DNA of 64,000 nucleotides from Moritella yayanosii (GTDB lineage: Bacteria; Pseudomonadota; Gammaproteobacteria; Enterobacterales; Moritellaceae). Location of the stretch: assembly GCF_900465055.1 (NCBI RefSeq), contig NZ_LS483250.1, positions 744,001 to 808,000 on the forward strand, given 5' to 3'. Shown here piece after piece: positions 8,869-17,800 of this stretch. A program made the translations under genes and the position numbers. The notes below the pieces were generated by a model, which was given only the letters and a program-made list of their open reading frames with translations, did no database searches and was not told where the DNA came from. Each line of letters begins with the position of its first letter. The first letter of the stretch is position 1.

Positions 8869-9929
8869 CCAAGCAAGTAGATAGCCACGTAGTCGACCGC
8901 GCAACAACACGCAATCAAGGTAAAACAATTAACATGCACGCAGAAGATGTGGTGCTGACGCCAAGTCGAGAAGCCAAAGTATTTATGCCCGATCTCGACA
9001 ATGATTTGAGTAAAGTGCCAGTATCAATTACTGCAGATGACACGGTTGATGAAACATACAGTGGGTTGACGCTAGAAGCGCTGCCAATCAAAGGTCTTAA
9101 ATCGTTTGTTATCGGTATTGCGAGTCTCTTTGGGGTGATGTCGTTGTGGCAAATTTATACTATTTTTCAAAGTGTGTTAGCCCTGCATTGGATTGCGGCG
9201 GCAGGTTTTGCGGGATTGATTGTCATCGTTGCTATGTTGGCATTACGGAGCGTATTTAGCTTTATGTCTGACAAAGAAAACATGGCGGCGTTACAAGGCA
9301 TACAAGATAAAGCTGAACAGCTAAAAGCGACCAATGATGTAGGCCAAGCACAAGGTTTCATTGTTAAGTTAACGGCGTTTTATAAAGGCAAACCACAAGC
9401 GCCCTTGTTGGCTAAATGCATAAAATCATTGCCTGATTACAGTAATGATAAAGAAGCCATGGTGCATTTGGAACAAGTGTTTTTAGTACCTCTAGATAAA
9501 GAAGCATTACGCCGCGTATCTAAGTACAGTTTACAAACCGGTGTTGTGGTTGCGGCAAGTCCGTGGGCGGCGGTGGATATGTTGCTGGCATTATGGCGCA
9601 GCATGAAAATGATTGATGAAGTAGGGCAGATATATGGGATGCGTCCTTCGTTGGCCAACCGTTACAAATTATTGAAAAGCGTGATCCGTTACTTAGCATT
9701 TATTGGTGTCACTGAGTTGGCGCTTGATGAAATGTTACAAGAATTTGGTACTACTAGCTTAGCGAGCATCACTGGCGCACGTGTCAGTCAAGGTATTGGC
9801 GCTAGTGTGTATACGGCACGTATTGGTTTAGCGGCCGTGACGGCTTGTCGACCGATTGGCTTTTCTGCAGACAACAAACCAAAACTGAAAGATTTTATCA
9901 AGCGTATTGTACAGCGCATGAATGGTTAA
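8865..9929 (+). CDS. ycjF: YcjF family inner-membrane protein (DUF697, TIGR01620)
   Basis: 354 residues if started at ATG 8865, which overlaps the ycjX stop as ATGA and has GGGGA nine bases upstream; ATG 8859 is only four bases from that site. The N-terminal 70 residues are polar. Two adjacent hydrophobic segments lie at about residues 73-130, followed by a soluble domain with the DUF697 pattern AAVDMLLALWRSMKMIDEVG. It is the partner of YcjX in the membrane; the joint function is unresolved. Confidence 0.88.
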   Translation: MTKQVDSHVVDRATTRNQGKTINMHAEDVVLTPSREAKVFMPDLDNDLSKVPVSITADDTVDETYSGLTLEALPIKGLKSFVIGIASLFGVMSLWQIYTIFQSVLALHWIAAAGFAGLIVIVAMLALRSVFSFMSDKENMAALQGIQDKAEQLKATNDVGQAQGFIVKLTAFYKGKPQAPLLAKCIKSLPDYSNDKEAMVHLEQVFLVPLDKEALRRVSKYSLQTGVVVAASPWAAVDMLLALWRSMKMIDEVGQIYGMRPSLANRYKLLKSVIRYLAFIGVTELALDEMLQEFGTTSLASITGARVSQGIGASVYTARIGLAAVTACRPIGFSADNKPKLKDFIKRIVQRMNG

Positions 9930-10109
9930 ACCTTTAATCACTAACGCTGGCAAGGATAGCGTGATTCGATTGCCTTATTTACGCTCGCAATAGTCTATTA
10001 TTGAAGCTTGTAAGCACTAATTATATTATTGTTTTACTTAAGTTTAATGGTAGGCTTATTCACTCTTACAAGAAGTAAGAAAGATTCTGAGCGATTAAAG
10101 GAGTTAATT

Positions 10110-10436
10110 ATGCTGGAATACGTTGCACTAGGTTTACTGGTGTTTGTTGCTATTGTGCTGTTTTATGGTGTCATCGTTATACATGATATTCCTTATGAAA
10201 TTGCTGTTCACCGAAATCACCCGCATCAAGATGCGATTCATGTCGCAGGCTGGATCAGTTTATTTACACTTCATGTAATTTGGCCATTTTTATGGATCTG
10301 GGCAACCTTATACCGAACTGATCGCGGTTGGGGTTTTTCGGATGGACATTCAAGTAAAGAGCATATCGAAAGATTAGAACTTGAATTAGCAGAAGTAAAA
10401 CAACGTATTAATGCGTTAGAAGGAGGGAGTGAATAA
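10110..10436 (+). CDS. yiaW: DUF3302 family inner-membrane protein (YiaW-like)
   Basis: 108 residues from ATG 10110 behind AAAGGAG; an upstream start is possible but lacks a ribosome site. Two transmembrane helices (about 3-23 and 46-70) are followed by a C-terminal coiled coil (ERLELELAEVKQRINALE). Size and order match E. coli YiaW, which precedes the membrane-fusion protein YiaV. The stop and the next start share a base (TAATG). It is likely an accessory subunit of the YiaV export unit; the substrate is unknown. Confidence 0.82.
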   Translation: MLEYVALGLLVFVAIVLFYGVIVIHDIPYEIAVHRNHPHQDAIHVAGWISLFTLHVIWPFLWIWATLYRTDRGWGFSDGHSSKEHIERLELELAEVKQRINALEGGSE

Positions 10437-11395
10437 TGGATTTATTACTCATATTAACGTATACCGCTTTATGTATTGCCATATTCAAAATATTTAAGAT
10501 CCCATTAAACAAATGGAGTGTGCCAACTGCTATTCTTGGCGGTATCATACTGATTGGCGGCTTGATTTTCACGATGAATTATAATCATCCATTTTCAGAA
10601 ATTAGTCGTGAATATTACGTCACTACGCCAATCGTGCCTGCGGTTAACGGCACTGTGATTGAAGTACCTGTTAAACCTAATCAGTTATTGAAAAAAGGGG
10701 ATGTGCTATTTAAGTTAGATCCTAAGAAATTTCGCAACAAGATTGCTTCAATTGAAGCGAATTTAACGGTTGCAGAATCTGACTTTAAACGCGCTAAAGC
10801 ACTGTATCGTAAAGGTATAGGTAAACAACGTGATGTTGACCTTACCCGAGCCCAAGTTGATGATTTAACCGCTAAGCGTGAGATTGCGCTGTATGATCTT
10901 GATAGTACCGTTGTACGTGCACCGACCGATGGTTATGTGGTGCAGCAAGCATTACGCCCTGGCATGCGCGCTGTGAGTCTGCCATTACGACCTGTGATGG
11001 TATTTAAGCATAAAGGTGAAAAAATGCTGGTTGGTTGGTATCGTCAAAACAGTATGCTACGTCTTGAAAAAGGCTCTAAAGCTGAAGTTATCTTTGATGG
11101 TTTACCAGGCAAGGTATTTAGCGCGATAGTGATAGGTGCGATTCCGGCGATCCCTGAAGGGCAAATACAGGCATCAGGCACGTTGATTTCGGTGCAAAGC
11201 GCACGTGTTCCTGGTCGTATTGCAGTATTGTTTGAAATTGATGATCCTCGTTTTGACCAATATAGCGATGTGATGATGGGCGGTGCGTATGGTCAAACTG
11301 CTATCTATTCAACGCATTTTGAACATGTGGCAATTATGCGTAAGATATTGTTACGTATGGCGTCTTGGATGAACTACTTCTTCCCATTCCATTAA
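10436..11395 (+). CDS. yiaV: HlyD family membrane-fusion protein (YiaV-like)
   Basis: 319 residues. Two N-terminal hydrophobic segments span the first 45 residues. Then comes a biotinyl-lipoyl-like half (PIVPAVNGTVIEVPV), a helical hairpin (about 95-150), the second lipoyl half (VVRAPTDGYVVQQA), and a beta-barrel region. It is a periplasmic adaptor anchored in the inner membrane. No outer-membrane channel or pump is encoded next to it, as in E. coli yiaWV. It is coupled to yiaW and followed by a strong terminator. Confidence 0.88.
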   Translation: MDLLLILTYTALCIAIFKIFKIPLNKWSVPTAILGGIILIGGLIFTMNYNHPFSEISREYYVTTPIVPAVNGTVIEVPVKPNQLLKKGDVLFKLDPKKFRNKIASIEANLTVAESDFKRAKALYRKGIGKQRDVDLTRAQVDDLTAKREIALYDLDSTVVRAPTDGYVVQQALRPGMRAVSLPLRPVMVFKHKGEKMLVGWYRQNSMLRLEKGSKAEVIFDGLPGKVFSAIVIGAIPAIPEGQIQASGTLISVQSARVPGRIAVLFEIDDPRFDQYSDVMMGGAYGQTAIYSTHFEHVAIMRKILLRMASWMNYFFPFH

Positions 11396-11420
11396 AAAGT
11401 GAATGTTAGTTAATTAATTG

Positions 11421-11454
11421 AAAAGGGTTATAGCTTCGGTTATAACCCTTTTTG
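11421..11454 (+). terminator. Rho-independent terminator after yiaV
   Basis: AAAAGGGTTATA pairs with TATAACCCTTTT around an eight-base loop and runs into TTTTT. Confidence 0.88.
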
Positions 11455-11538
11455 TTAAAACATTTCGTGCTTATACCTTTATGAGTATAATCAGAGGTAT
11501 TAATTACTTATGTTAGTGACATTATACGGAATACAAAC

Positions 11539-11793
11539 ATGAATAACATGAATCGCAATGACAATAATAGTAATGAGAATAGCTGTAACCAATGCCATGA
11601 ACCACTGGACTGGCAGTCTGGGGGATACCATTGCAGTCATTGTAAACTGGATTATAAAAAAATCAGTTTTTGCCCAGACTGTAACGCAGCGTTAGAGAAA
11701 CTACAGGCATGCGGTGCAACGAACTATTTTTGCAATACGTGCAACTCGTTAAAATCAAAACGTCGCGTTAGCCATCAATTCAAGCTTGTTTAA
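11539..11793 (+). CDS. Zinc-ribbon protein, YfgJ-like
   Basis: 84 residues. After an Asn-rich N-terminus of 15 residues come four knuckles: CNQC (16-19), CHSC-like CSHC, CPDC, and a final CNTC, with a lone Cys between. This is the arrangement of the short YfgJ zinc-ribbon family. No DNA-binding or catalytic domain accompanies it. The basic C-terminus (KSKRRVSHQFKLV) might contact nucleic acid. Single gene; function unknown. Confidence 0.75.
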   Translation: MNNMNRNDNNSNENSCNQCHEPLDWQSGGYHCSHCKLDYKKISFCPDCNAALEKLQACGATNYFCNTCNSLKSKRRVSHQFKLV

Positions 11794-11829
11794 GTGAACC
11801 ATAATTCAATTTGACCGACATCTATATTC

Positions 11830-13023
11830 TCACCTTCTATTTCTTTTTTTAACCTTTTTCTTGGCTTTTTTAGGCGCTGCTGAAAACGTTTTATGAAAAG
11901 GCTGGTCTGTAACAACAGGAATGCCTTGTCCGATGCTTTTTTCAATACTATGTAATAGCGTTATATCATTTTCTACAGCAAATGAAATGGCCATTCCACT
12001 TTTCCCCGCACGAGCAGTTCGTCCTATACGGTGTATGTAGTTTCTTGGATCTTCAGGAAGGTTATAGTTAATGACTAACGTAATATTATCAACATCAATG
12101 CCACGAGCAGCAACATCAGTTGCAACTAATACGCTTAAATTAGAATCTTTAAAGTTTTGTAACGCTTCCTCCCTAACTGCTTGTGTTTTACCACTGTGAA
12201 GACTAGCGGCAGTGATTGATGCTGCTTCTAGTGCTTGAACAATGATGTCAGCGCCAGGCTTTGTTTTACAAAAGATGAGCACTTTTTCATAGTCAGGTTG
12301 TTTCAGGATATTAAGTAGCAAAGGCACTTTATTCGATTTTTCAAGATGGTATACACTTTGATTAATCAGATCGATAGTAACCGTTTCCGCCGTAATTTGA
12401 ATTTTTGTCGGGTCCGTTAATATGGCGTCTGCAAGTATTTCTATTTCAGCAGGCATAGTCGCTGAAAACAATAGTGTTTGTCGGTTCTTTGGCAGCTTAG
12501 ATATGATGCGTTGAACATCCTTAAAGAACCCCATATCAAGCATTGTATCTGCTTCATCTAACACAAATACTTCTAATGCCTTAAAGTTTATATCGCCGGT
12601 TTTAATTAAATCCAATAGCCTGCCAGGGGTGGCCACTAAAATATCAAGTCCAAGTGCGATAGAGTCAACTTGATTTTGTCTTCCTACGCCACCATAAACC
12701 ACCTTAGTTTTAAGCCCTAAACCATCTGCGTAGTCATCAATGTTTTGCATTATTTGCGAGGCAAGCTCTCTCGTGGGCGTTAGTATGAGCGAACGCGTGC
12801 TTTTAGCGTTGATATCAATTTTATTGCGTCCCAAATTATTGATAATAGGCAATGAAAAGGCCGCAGTTTTTCCTGTTCCCGTTTGCGCGATACCAAGAAG
12901 ATCATTCCCATTAATAAGCGCTGGGATACATTCTTTTTGGATCGGTGTGGGCTGTTTATAGCCTTTAAGACTAACGCGGTCAATAATTGACTCTAAAAGT
13001 GAAAATTCTTTAAACTCTGACAT
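11830..13023 (-). CDS. DEAD-box ATP-dependent RNA helicase (second RhlE-like paralogue)
   Basis: 397 residues from ATG 13023; a TTG 24 bases upstream is the alternative and neither has a strong ribosome site. Motifs are complete: GYKQPTPIQ, AQTGTGKT, TPTREL, VLDEADTMLDMGF, LFSATMP, HRIGRTARAG. The tail KKAKKKVKKRNRR is short and basic. It is clearly divergent from the copy at 4855-6165, so not a recent duplicate. It is the last gene before the accessory island. Confidence 0.9.
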   Translation of the reverse strand: MSEFKEFSLLESIIDRVSLKGYKQPTPIQKECIPALINGNDLLGIAQTGTGKTAAFSLPIINNLGRNKIDINAKSTRSLILTPTRELASQIMQNIDDYADGLGLKTKVVYGGVGRQNQVDSIALGLDILVATPGRLLDLIKTGDINFKALEVFVLDEADTMLDMGFFKDVQRIISKLPKNRQTLLFSATMPAEIEILADAILTDPTKIQITAETVTIDLINQSVYHLEKSNKVPLLLNILKQPDYEKVLIFCKTKPGADIIVQALEAASITAASLHSGKTQAVREEALQNFKDSNLSVLVATDVAARGIDVDNITLVINYNLPEDPRNYIHRIGRTARAGKSGMAISFAVENDITLLHSIEKSIGQGIPVVTDQPFHKTFSAAPKKAKKKVKKRNRR

Positions 13024-13103
13024 GCTGGCTCGGTATTCTTTAATCAATAGCCGATTATTCTAACAGAATGCTTTAACATATTTAAGACGTAGTGAACTAC
13101 TCA

Positions 13104-13115
13104 CCGCTAAAGCGG
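13104..13115. repeat. Subterminal hairpin of the IS200/IS605 element (tnpB side)
   Basis: CCGCT-AA-AGCGG, overlapping the tnpB stop, within the sequence AACTACTCACCGCTAAAGCG typical of this family's right end. In intact elements such hairpins are bound by TnpA, and the overlapping transcript supplies the guide RNA for TnpB. Confidence 0.65.
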
Positions 13116-14420
13116 CAGAGCTTCCTGTAGACAATCGCCTACATTCTTTTTTGACGTTTCTTTAGTAGATGCCTGTTTGCTACGCTTGCAGGTCTTACGT
13201 TTACTTCCACGCCCATTACCTAAACTGAGTACACCCTGTTTAGACAACTCCGTTCCAGAGTCTAAGATTAAGTTAATTGCTCTTTTTGCTATTACACTAC
13301 TTGCATTTGAATCTGCATTATCAGAATGTCCACAGCTAACGCAATTGAACTCACTTTGTGATGTTCTGTTAGCTGGGTGAATGTGACCACAATTAGCACA
13401 TTCCTGACTTGTGTATGCGGCAGATACGTTAAATACCGCCATTGCTTCACGTTTAGCTTTATTAGAAACAAACTTACCGTTTTGATCTTGCTTGGCCTTC
13501 GGCTTACGAGTCATGCTTTTTGTTTTAAGATCCTCAAATACGAATATCTGAAAACCTGATTCTATAAGCTCACGGCTAGTCTTGTGACAAAAATCTTTTC
13601 TTATGTTTGCGCATTTAGCGTGATGTTTTGCAATTCTAACCTTGGTCTTGTTTCTGCGGTTAGAATCCTTAGCTTGCTTTGATAACCTGCGCTGTAGCCG
13701 CTTGATATATCGCTGCGACTTACTACTTGATAGCTTTTGCTCTTTAGTAAAATCAAACGCTTTGTAACCTGCATGAACGGGGACGGCCACACCACGATCT
13801 AAACCAACAGTCTTTTCTTGTCAAAATTCCTTAGTTGCACTTTTTAGATATGATAAATGTTCTTCATCGCTAGGTAATGTCTTTTCATCAAAGCCATCAT
13901 CATAGCAAAATGAAACACTGTATAGGCCGCGCTCTTTCTTGATGTATATTGATTTTGGCTCTGTAAACTTACTGTGTGCTTTAAATGATAGGAAACCAAT
14001 GTTATTTGTTTTAGTGCCAATGAATAAACGGGTTACACCGTCATCACACTTAACGAACTTGAACACTTCTTTTGTCAGGTGAACGGAACCACGATCTGAT
14101 TTTGACTTGACCTTAGGCTTTCCGCACTCACCTTTCATAAACTTCTGGTAAGTTTGATACCAGTTCACCGCGCTATTGCGAATGATCTGACTAGGACAAT
14201 TGTATAACCACGGGCTTAATTCTTTAGATTTAAACTGTGCAGCCTTTTGGTCTACAGGTGCATAAGTGCCGATTGAATAATACTTACGAGCAAATACACT
14301 GTAATACTTTTCTTCACCACATTTAGCGTTCCAGATAAACTTTGCACAACCCATCCACTGAGAAAGAACTTGTTTTTGTTCGTTAGTCGGGTTTGCTTTT
14401 AATTTAATACCTAATAACAC
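13107..14420 (-). pseudogene. tnpB: TnpB (IS605 OrfB) RNA-guided nuclease gene with an in-frame stop
   Basis: Two open stretches on the same minus-strand frame (14420-13821 and 13820-13107) are separated only by one TGA: ...ATKEF-stop-QEKTVGLDRGVAV. The frame is identical on both sides, so this is a nonsense change and not a frameshift. The first part holds the helix-turn-helix/N-terminal domain (MLLGIKLKANPTNEQKQ). The second holds the RuvC-like residues (D in GLDRG, E in FEDLKTKSM, D in NADSNAS) and a zinc finger (CANCGH, CVSCGH). Without read-through no active TnpB is made. An internal GTG start would miss the first catalytic Asp. Confidence 0.85.
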
Positions 14421-14444
14421 TTTAGTCCTCCTTAGCTCAATAAG

Positions 14445-14675
14445 TTGTTGTTATTCGTGGTAAATGGTAAGTCATCATACATGATTAGGCGTGAATACTG
14501 GGAGCATGTTAAAAATATGCTTTGGGGTAATCACTTCTGGTCGCCTAGCTATTGCGTTGTGTCTTGTGGTGGTGCTTCATTGGATATTGTTAAGCAGTAC
14601 ATAGCTAATCAGAACACACCGCCAAGCGATAGAGCCGTAAAAACATCAATCGCTTTAAGTAAAAAAAAGACATAG
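14445..14675 (+). pseudogene. tnpA: TnpA (Y1 HUH transposase), 5'-truncated
   Basis: About 70 residues matching the C-terminal half of IS200-type TnpA: GKSSYMIRREYWEHV, LWGNHFWSPSYCVVSCGGAS, then DIVKQYIANQNTP. The catalytic Tyr region (VKQYIANQ) is kept, but the HUH motif half is missing, so it cannot be active. The lost part should lie next to the tnpB start; a deletion has joined the two genes' 5' ends. Confidence 0.8.
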
Positions 14676-14690
14676 TTACAACTTACTTGA

Positions 14691-14710
14691 CCCCCCGATA
14701 AATCGAGGGG
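14691..14710. repeat. Subterminal hairpin of the IS200/IS605 element (tnpA side)
   Basis: CCCC-C-CGAT pairs with ATCG-A-GGGG across two bases with one mismatch, just after the tnpA remnant. Confidence 0.6.
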
Positions 14711-14864
14711 ATTGCGTAAGCGTCATGTTCAAGGTAACTTTTTGTGACCAATCCCCACAAAATATCTCACAAAAACAGTTCAGTAATCAAGTGTTCTGAC
14801 CCCTTGATATTCGCCTTTATTTTTCTTTCACGGCTAATTTTTTAAGGGATTAGATAATTAAAAA

Positions 14865-15083
14865 ATGGATGTATTGACAGAACGCCTACACAAATATTTG
14901 AGAGTGACACCGAGGGCAGTGTCGTTACTGGCTTTGATCAATGACACGGAACCTAAGGTTGAATTTTTAATGGATGATGACATTTGGCAGCAGCGGGCAT
15001 TCCAATGCCATCCATTATTGAATACTGAAACTTATGTGTTAACAAAGCGCAAAGCATTAATTTTTAAAGCGACAGGCCACTAA
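14865..15083 (+). pseudogene. C-terminal fragment of prolyl-tRNA editing protein (ProX/YbaK domain)
   Basis: 72 codons reading RLHKYLRVTP, ALINDTEPKVEF, HPLLNTETYVLT and ending KATGH, the C-terminal half of PrdX-type prolyl-tRNA deacylases (normally about 165-175 residues). The N-terminal half with the substrate pocket is absent; upstream lies the IS element, so loss by IS-linked deletion is likely. The fragment could be translated from its ATG but should not be functional. Confidence 0.75.
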
Positions 15084-15088
15084 GTCGG

Positions 15089-15478
15089 TCATCCTGCTGC
15101 CTGTAGTAATTCTCCCATCTTCTGATGAATTAAGTTAATGGCTTTGAGCGGGCGGATAATCACTTTGAATTCGGTGATCTTGCCTTCATCATCCCATTTG
15201 ATCATATCCACACCATTCACCAAGATGCCATCTAACTCGACTTCGAATTCCAGTGCAGCATCGTTATCACTGATGATCTGGCGGACATAGTGAAATGATT
15301 CGTTGACGAAAACGGCCAGTGCGGCAGTCAGATATACAGTGGTTATTATTTTACCTGCTTGTGGTGCATGAGTTACTGGTGAGTGGAAAACAACCTTGTC
15401 AGAAAGTAATAGATCCAGATCATCTGTATTACGAGTTTGCAGTATTTGGTGCCAAGTATCGATAGTATTGAGTTTCAT
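15089..15478 (-). CDS. SnoaL/NTF2-like domain protein
   Basis: 129 residues, ATG behind a strong GGAGGAAA site. The pattern TIDTWHQILQTRNTDDLDLL, then KVVFHSP and later GVDMIKWDDEGKITEFKVII, is that of small cone-shaped NTF2-like (SnoaL) proteins, which bind or isomerise small molecules. No catalytic pair is certain. It ends a few bases from the ProX fragment and is convergent with it. It appears intact; function unknown. Confidence 0.75.
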   Translation of the reverse strand: MKLNTIDTWHQILQTRNTDDLDLLLSDKVVFHSPVTHAPQAGKIITTVYLTAALAVFVNESFHYVRQIISDNDAALEFEVELDGILVNGVDMIKWDDEGKITEFKVIIRPLKAINLIHQKMGELLQAAG

Positions 15479-15817
15479 CTATTTTCCTCCAAAGGATTGA
15501 TTAGTAATAATATAGTACTAATTACAGTAAATTGACGTAGAAATGCTGAAGTACAATAAACAAATTGCAAAAACACCTACCCCTGCAACGGGATGGACAC
15601 AACCTCTATTGCTTACAAAGCTGTAAAGATGGCCAGAGGCTTTCCATTTCTAATGGGTCATACCTATCGAAGAGTTGCCTTAGTGCTAGTCAAACTTGCC
15701 CCAAAGTAGCTTAGAGCTTTGGCTCTCTCGCAATATACTCATATCGACTTTCCATACATTTGTTGATGTATTATTACTGTAGTGAAAAAGAACTCAGTGT
15801 TAGCGAGCTAAAACAAA
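15479..15817. other. Gap with no gene recognised
   Basis: About 340 bases between the SnoaL gene and the IS91 remnant. A short open run reading MGHTYRRVALVLVKLAPK near 15650-15710 looks like gene debris but I cannot name it. Nothing else is supported. Confidence 0.4.
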
Positions 15818-16232
15818 ATGTCAGTTGTTCGACACATACGTTCGGGCGTTTTCCTTAAGTCAAAACTGGTTTTGCATACAAGTATAATGAAATCTAATCA
15901 TTTTTTGCTAAACATGGATTACTTATATTGCCAAACAGTCTCAGTTTGTTTACCTAAACGAAAAGAAAAACTGCCACAACTATTAACACCGCAAGATATT
16001 TCTGCGGTCATTTACTATTGTAAAACGAATAAACACAGAGCCATGGTGGCGTTGTGTTACGGCTGTGGTTTACGTGTAATACTGGCAACAGTATCACCCT
16101 GAAACTTGGTTGGTTGTTTGGTACTTGTTGGCATGGTGTTATTTACCCGATTCATGAATCCACATTTCGTAAAGGGTTAACTTGTGCTGCCCGCAAAGCA
16201 GGAATAACAAAACCTTGTAGTCCACACAGCTC
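15818..16232 (+). pseudogene. Tyrosine recombinase fragment of the IS91-family element
   Basis: Readable segments are LPKRKEKLPQLLTPQDISAV, then HRAMVALCYGCGLRV (first catalytic Arg region), then YWQQYHPETWL in another frame, and HESTFRKGL, ARKAGITKPCSPHS (start of the HxxR box). Frameshifts occur near 16085 and 16110. The sequence stops at the HxxR box and joins transposase sequence near 16232, so the catalytic Tyr is lost. Confidence 0.65.
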
Positions 16233-16955
16233 GGTGCCAAGGGCAGCAGACGCAAGCGTGGATAGAGAAGCAATAAACTGAAGTGCTAAACTGTCGCTAT
16301 TTCCATCTGGTGTTTACTTTGCCTCACGAGCTGAATATTTTGGCGCACTATAAAGCCAAGGAATTGTATAGCGCACTGTTTGAAGCAGTGTGGCAGACAC
16401 TGAGCCAATTTGGGATGACACGCAAACACTTGCAAGGTCAACTCGGCGGTACAGTAGTTTTGCATACGTGGGGACAAACCCTGACGCAACATATTCATTT
16501 GCACTGCTTAATTCCCGGAGGGGTGTTAACCTCGCAAGGAGAATGGCATGGGGTAACATCGGATTATTTGTTTCCAGTAAAAGCCCTTGCTAATGTGTAT
16601 CGAGCTAAGATGATGCAAGCGTTAAGGCATCGAGAATTAGTTATTGAGCAAGCTGATGCAGCTCACAGCGGATGAGTTTATCCGTCGTTATTTATTGCAT
16701 GTACTTCCTAAGGGCGTGATGCGAGTTCGCCACTTTGGATTTTTAGCCAACGCTTGCAAACGAAAAAGACTGGCGCTTATTAAAGAGCAGTTATCATCGG
16801 CTCCCACTAAAACCGAAAAGACAACAGTTGAAATAGGTTGTCAATGGTTATGTCCTCAATGTAAGGAAGGCTATTTGCTGTTTGTCGGCATTATCAAACC
16901 TCTGTCGCAGATGATGATGCAAGGATATCGAGAACCGTTACGATTGTCAGGCTGA
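16232..16955 (+). pseudogene. IS91-family (Y2) transposase fragments
   Basis: Begins ARCQGQQTQAWIEKQ, a TAA stop, then TEVLNCRYFHLVFTLPHELN, characteristic of IS91 transposases. The stretch to about 16660 includes LGGTVVLHTWGQTLTQHIHLHC, split here as GGTVVLHTWGQ and HIHLHC, and VIPGG-like IPGGV. A deletion and frame change then lead to LTADEFIRRYLLHVLPKG, MRVRHFGFLAN and a CPQC motif. The middle part with the paired catalytic tyrosines is missing. Confidence 0.75.
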
Positions 16956-17233
16956 TGAAGTCAAGGTGGCGGTAACGTCATTGCAAACAGTAGAAAATAG
17001 ATACCTTGTTGGTATGAATACCGACGAGGGAGGCAGAGCTGTTTTAAAAAGTGGGAAGTTGAATTTATCACTCAAAAAAAGTACATGAAGATGATAACAA
17101 TAGGCACGTGTAAGCAACAAAGAGTAAATAGTATCAAGCGATTAACAGCAAGTTACGTAAAAATACCTACCCGATAAAAGCAAATTCCTATAGCATAAAG
17201 CATACCGAATAGATTGGACGTGGCATCGGCCAA

Positions 17234-17293
17234 GTCCAACAAGCGATTTGAGCCTTGCAAAGAACGCAAAGCACAAATACTAAGACGTTAAAT
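17234..17293 (+). repeat. Integron attC site, 60 bp
   Basis: Starts with GTCCAAC (R'' consensus RYYYAAC) and ends with GTTAAAT (R' consensus GTTRRRY), exactly 60 bases apart, the length of classical short attC sites. Between them ATTTGAGCCTTGC and GCAAAGCACAAAT form an inverted repeat (11 of 13 pairs) around AAAGAAC. The TTAAAT end belongs to the following tae4 cassette. The sequence just upstream (TTGGAC at 17214) mirrors GTCCAA and may be the relic of the preceding cassette's start. Confidence 0.72.
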
Positions 17294-17308
17294 CACAAGG
17301 AGAATACA

Positions 17309-17800
17309 ATGGCTAGACCTAGACCACACTTTGCCAGGGCATGGATGCACTTTTCAGAAGTTAATATATCGGTAAAAGATGTAGGTAAAAAAATTGGGGG
17401 TCATGTCCAAATAAATATTGACTCTGAAATATTTCAAAATGCGTGCCCAATACGTATGAGTTATGTTTTAAATAAGTGCGGCATATTAATACCTAAGGGA
17501 GGAAAGTACGCAGTAGTAAGCGGGCAAGATAAAAAACAATATATGTATCGTGTTAACGATATGATTCCATATTTAGAAGAAATATTTGGTAAGCCTGATA
17601 TAACAGTTAACCACCCAAGAATGTCAGATTTTAGTGGTCAAAAAGGCATAATTGTATTTTCTGGTAATGGTTGGTCAAATGCAAGAGGTCATGTCACTCT
17701 ATGGAATGGCATGATTTGTTCAGATGCTTGCCACTTCATGGGTTCAGATGAAAACGGTACTTTTATTCCTCAAAAAGCATACCTTTGGTTGTTAGCATGA
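17309..17800 (+). CDS. tae4: Type VI secretion amidase effector, Tae4 family
   Basis: 163 residues from ATG 17309 behind AAGGAG. It matches Tae4 peptidoglycan amidases, which cleave the D-Glu-mDAP bond in the periplasm of rival cells. Visible features are NACPIRMSYVLN with nucleophile Cys46, GHVTLWNG with His128, and Asp139. Cys137 and Cys141 are placed as the disulfide pair of known Tae4. The spacing agrees with Salmonella Tae4 (as I recall Cys44, His126, Asp137). There is no signal peptide, as expected for a T6SS cargo. It overlaps the immunity gene by ATGA. No T6SS structural gene, VgrG or Hcp is nearby. It sits between integron core sites as a cassette. Confidence 0.88.
   Translation: MARPRPHFARAWMHFSEVNISVKDVGKKIGGHVQINIDSEIFQNACPIRMSYVLNKCGILIPKGGKYAVVSGQDKKQYMYRVNDMIPYLEEIFGKPDITVNHPRMSDFSGQKGIIVFSGNGWSNARGHVTLWNGMICSDACHFMGSDENGTFIPQKAYLWLLA

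Larger units (their letters stand above)
13090..14745. mobile_element. IS200/IS605-family insertion sequence, inactivated
   Basis: Divergent tnpB (minus) and truncated tnpA (plus) lie between two subterminal hairpins (13104-13115 and 14691-14710), the layout of IS605-group elements. These elements lack terminal inverted repeats, so the outer limits are approximate. Both genes are damaged; the copy could move only with help in trans. Confidence 0.8.
15818..17213 (+). mobile_element. Decayed IS91-family element with associated tyrosine recombinase
   Basis: Fragments of a Xer-like recombinase followed by fragments of a Y2 (IS91) transposase in the same orientation, the two-gene layout seen in several marine IS91-family elements. 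Internal deletions, frameshifts and stops break both. About 260 bases after the last transposase fragment show no gene. The right limit is placed where an attC-like dyad begins; the left limit is uncertain. Confidence 0.65.

Noticed and set aside
15818-16232. Integron integrase (IntI) as identity of the recombinase fragment
   Set aside because: It is followed in the same orientation by an IS91 transposase, as in IS91-linked Xer-like genes, and no IntI-specific insert is visible.
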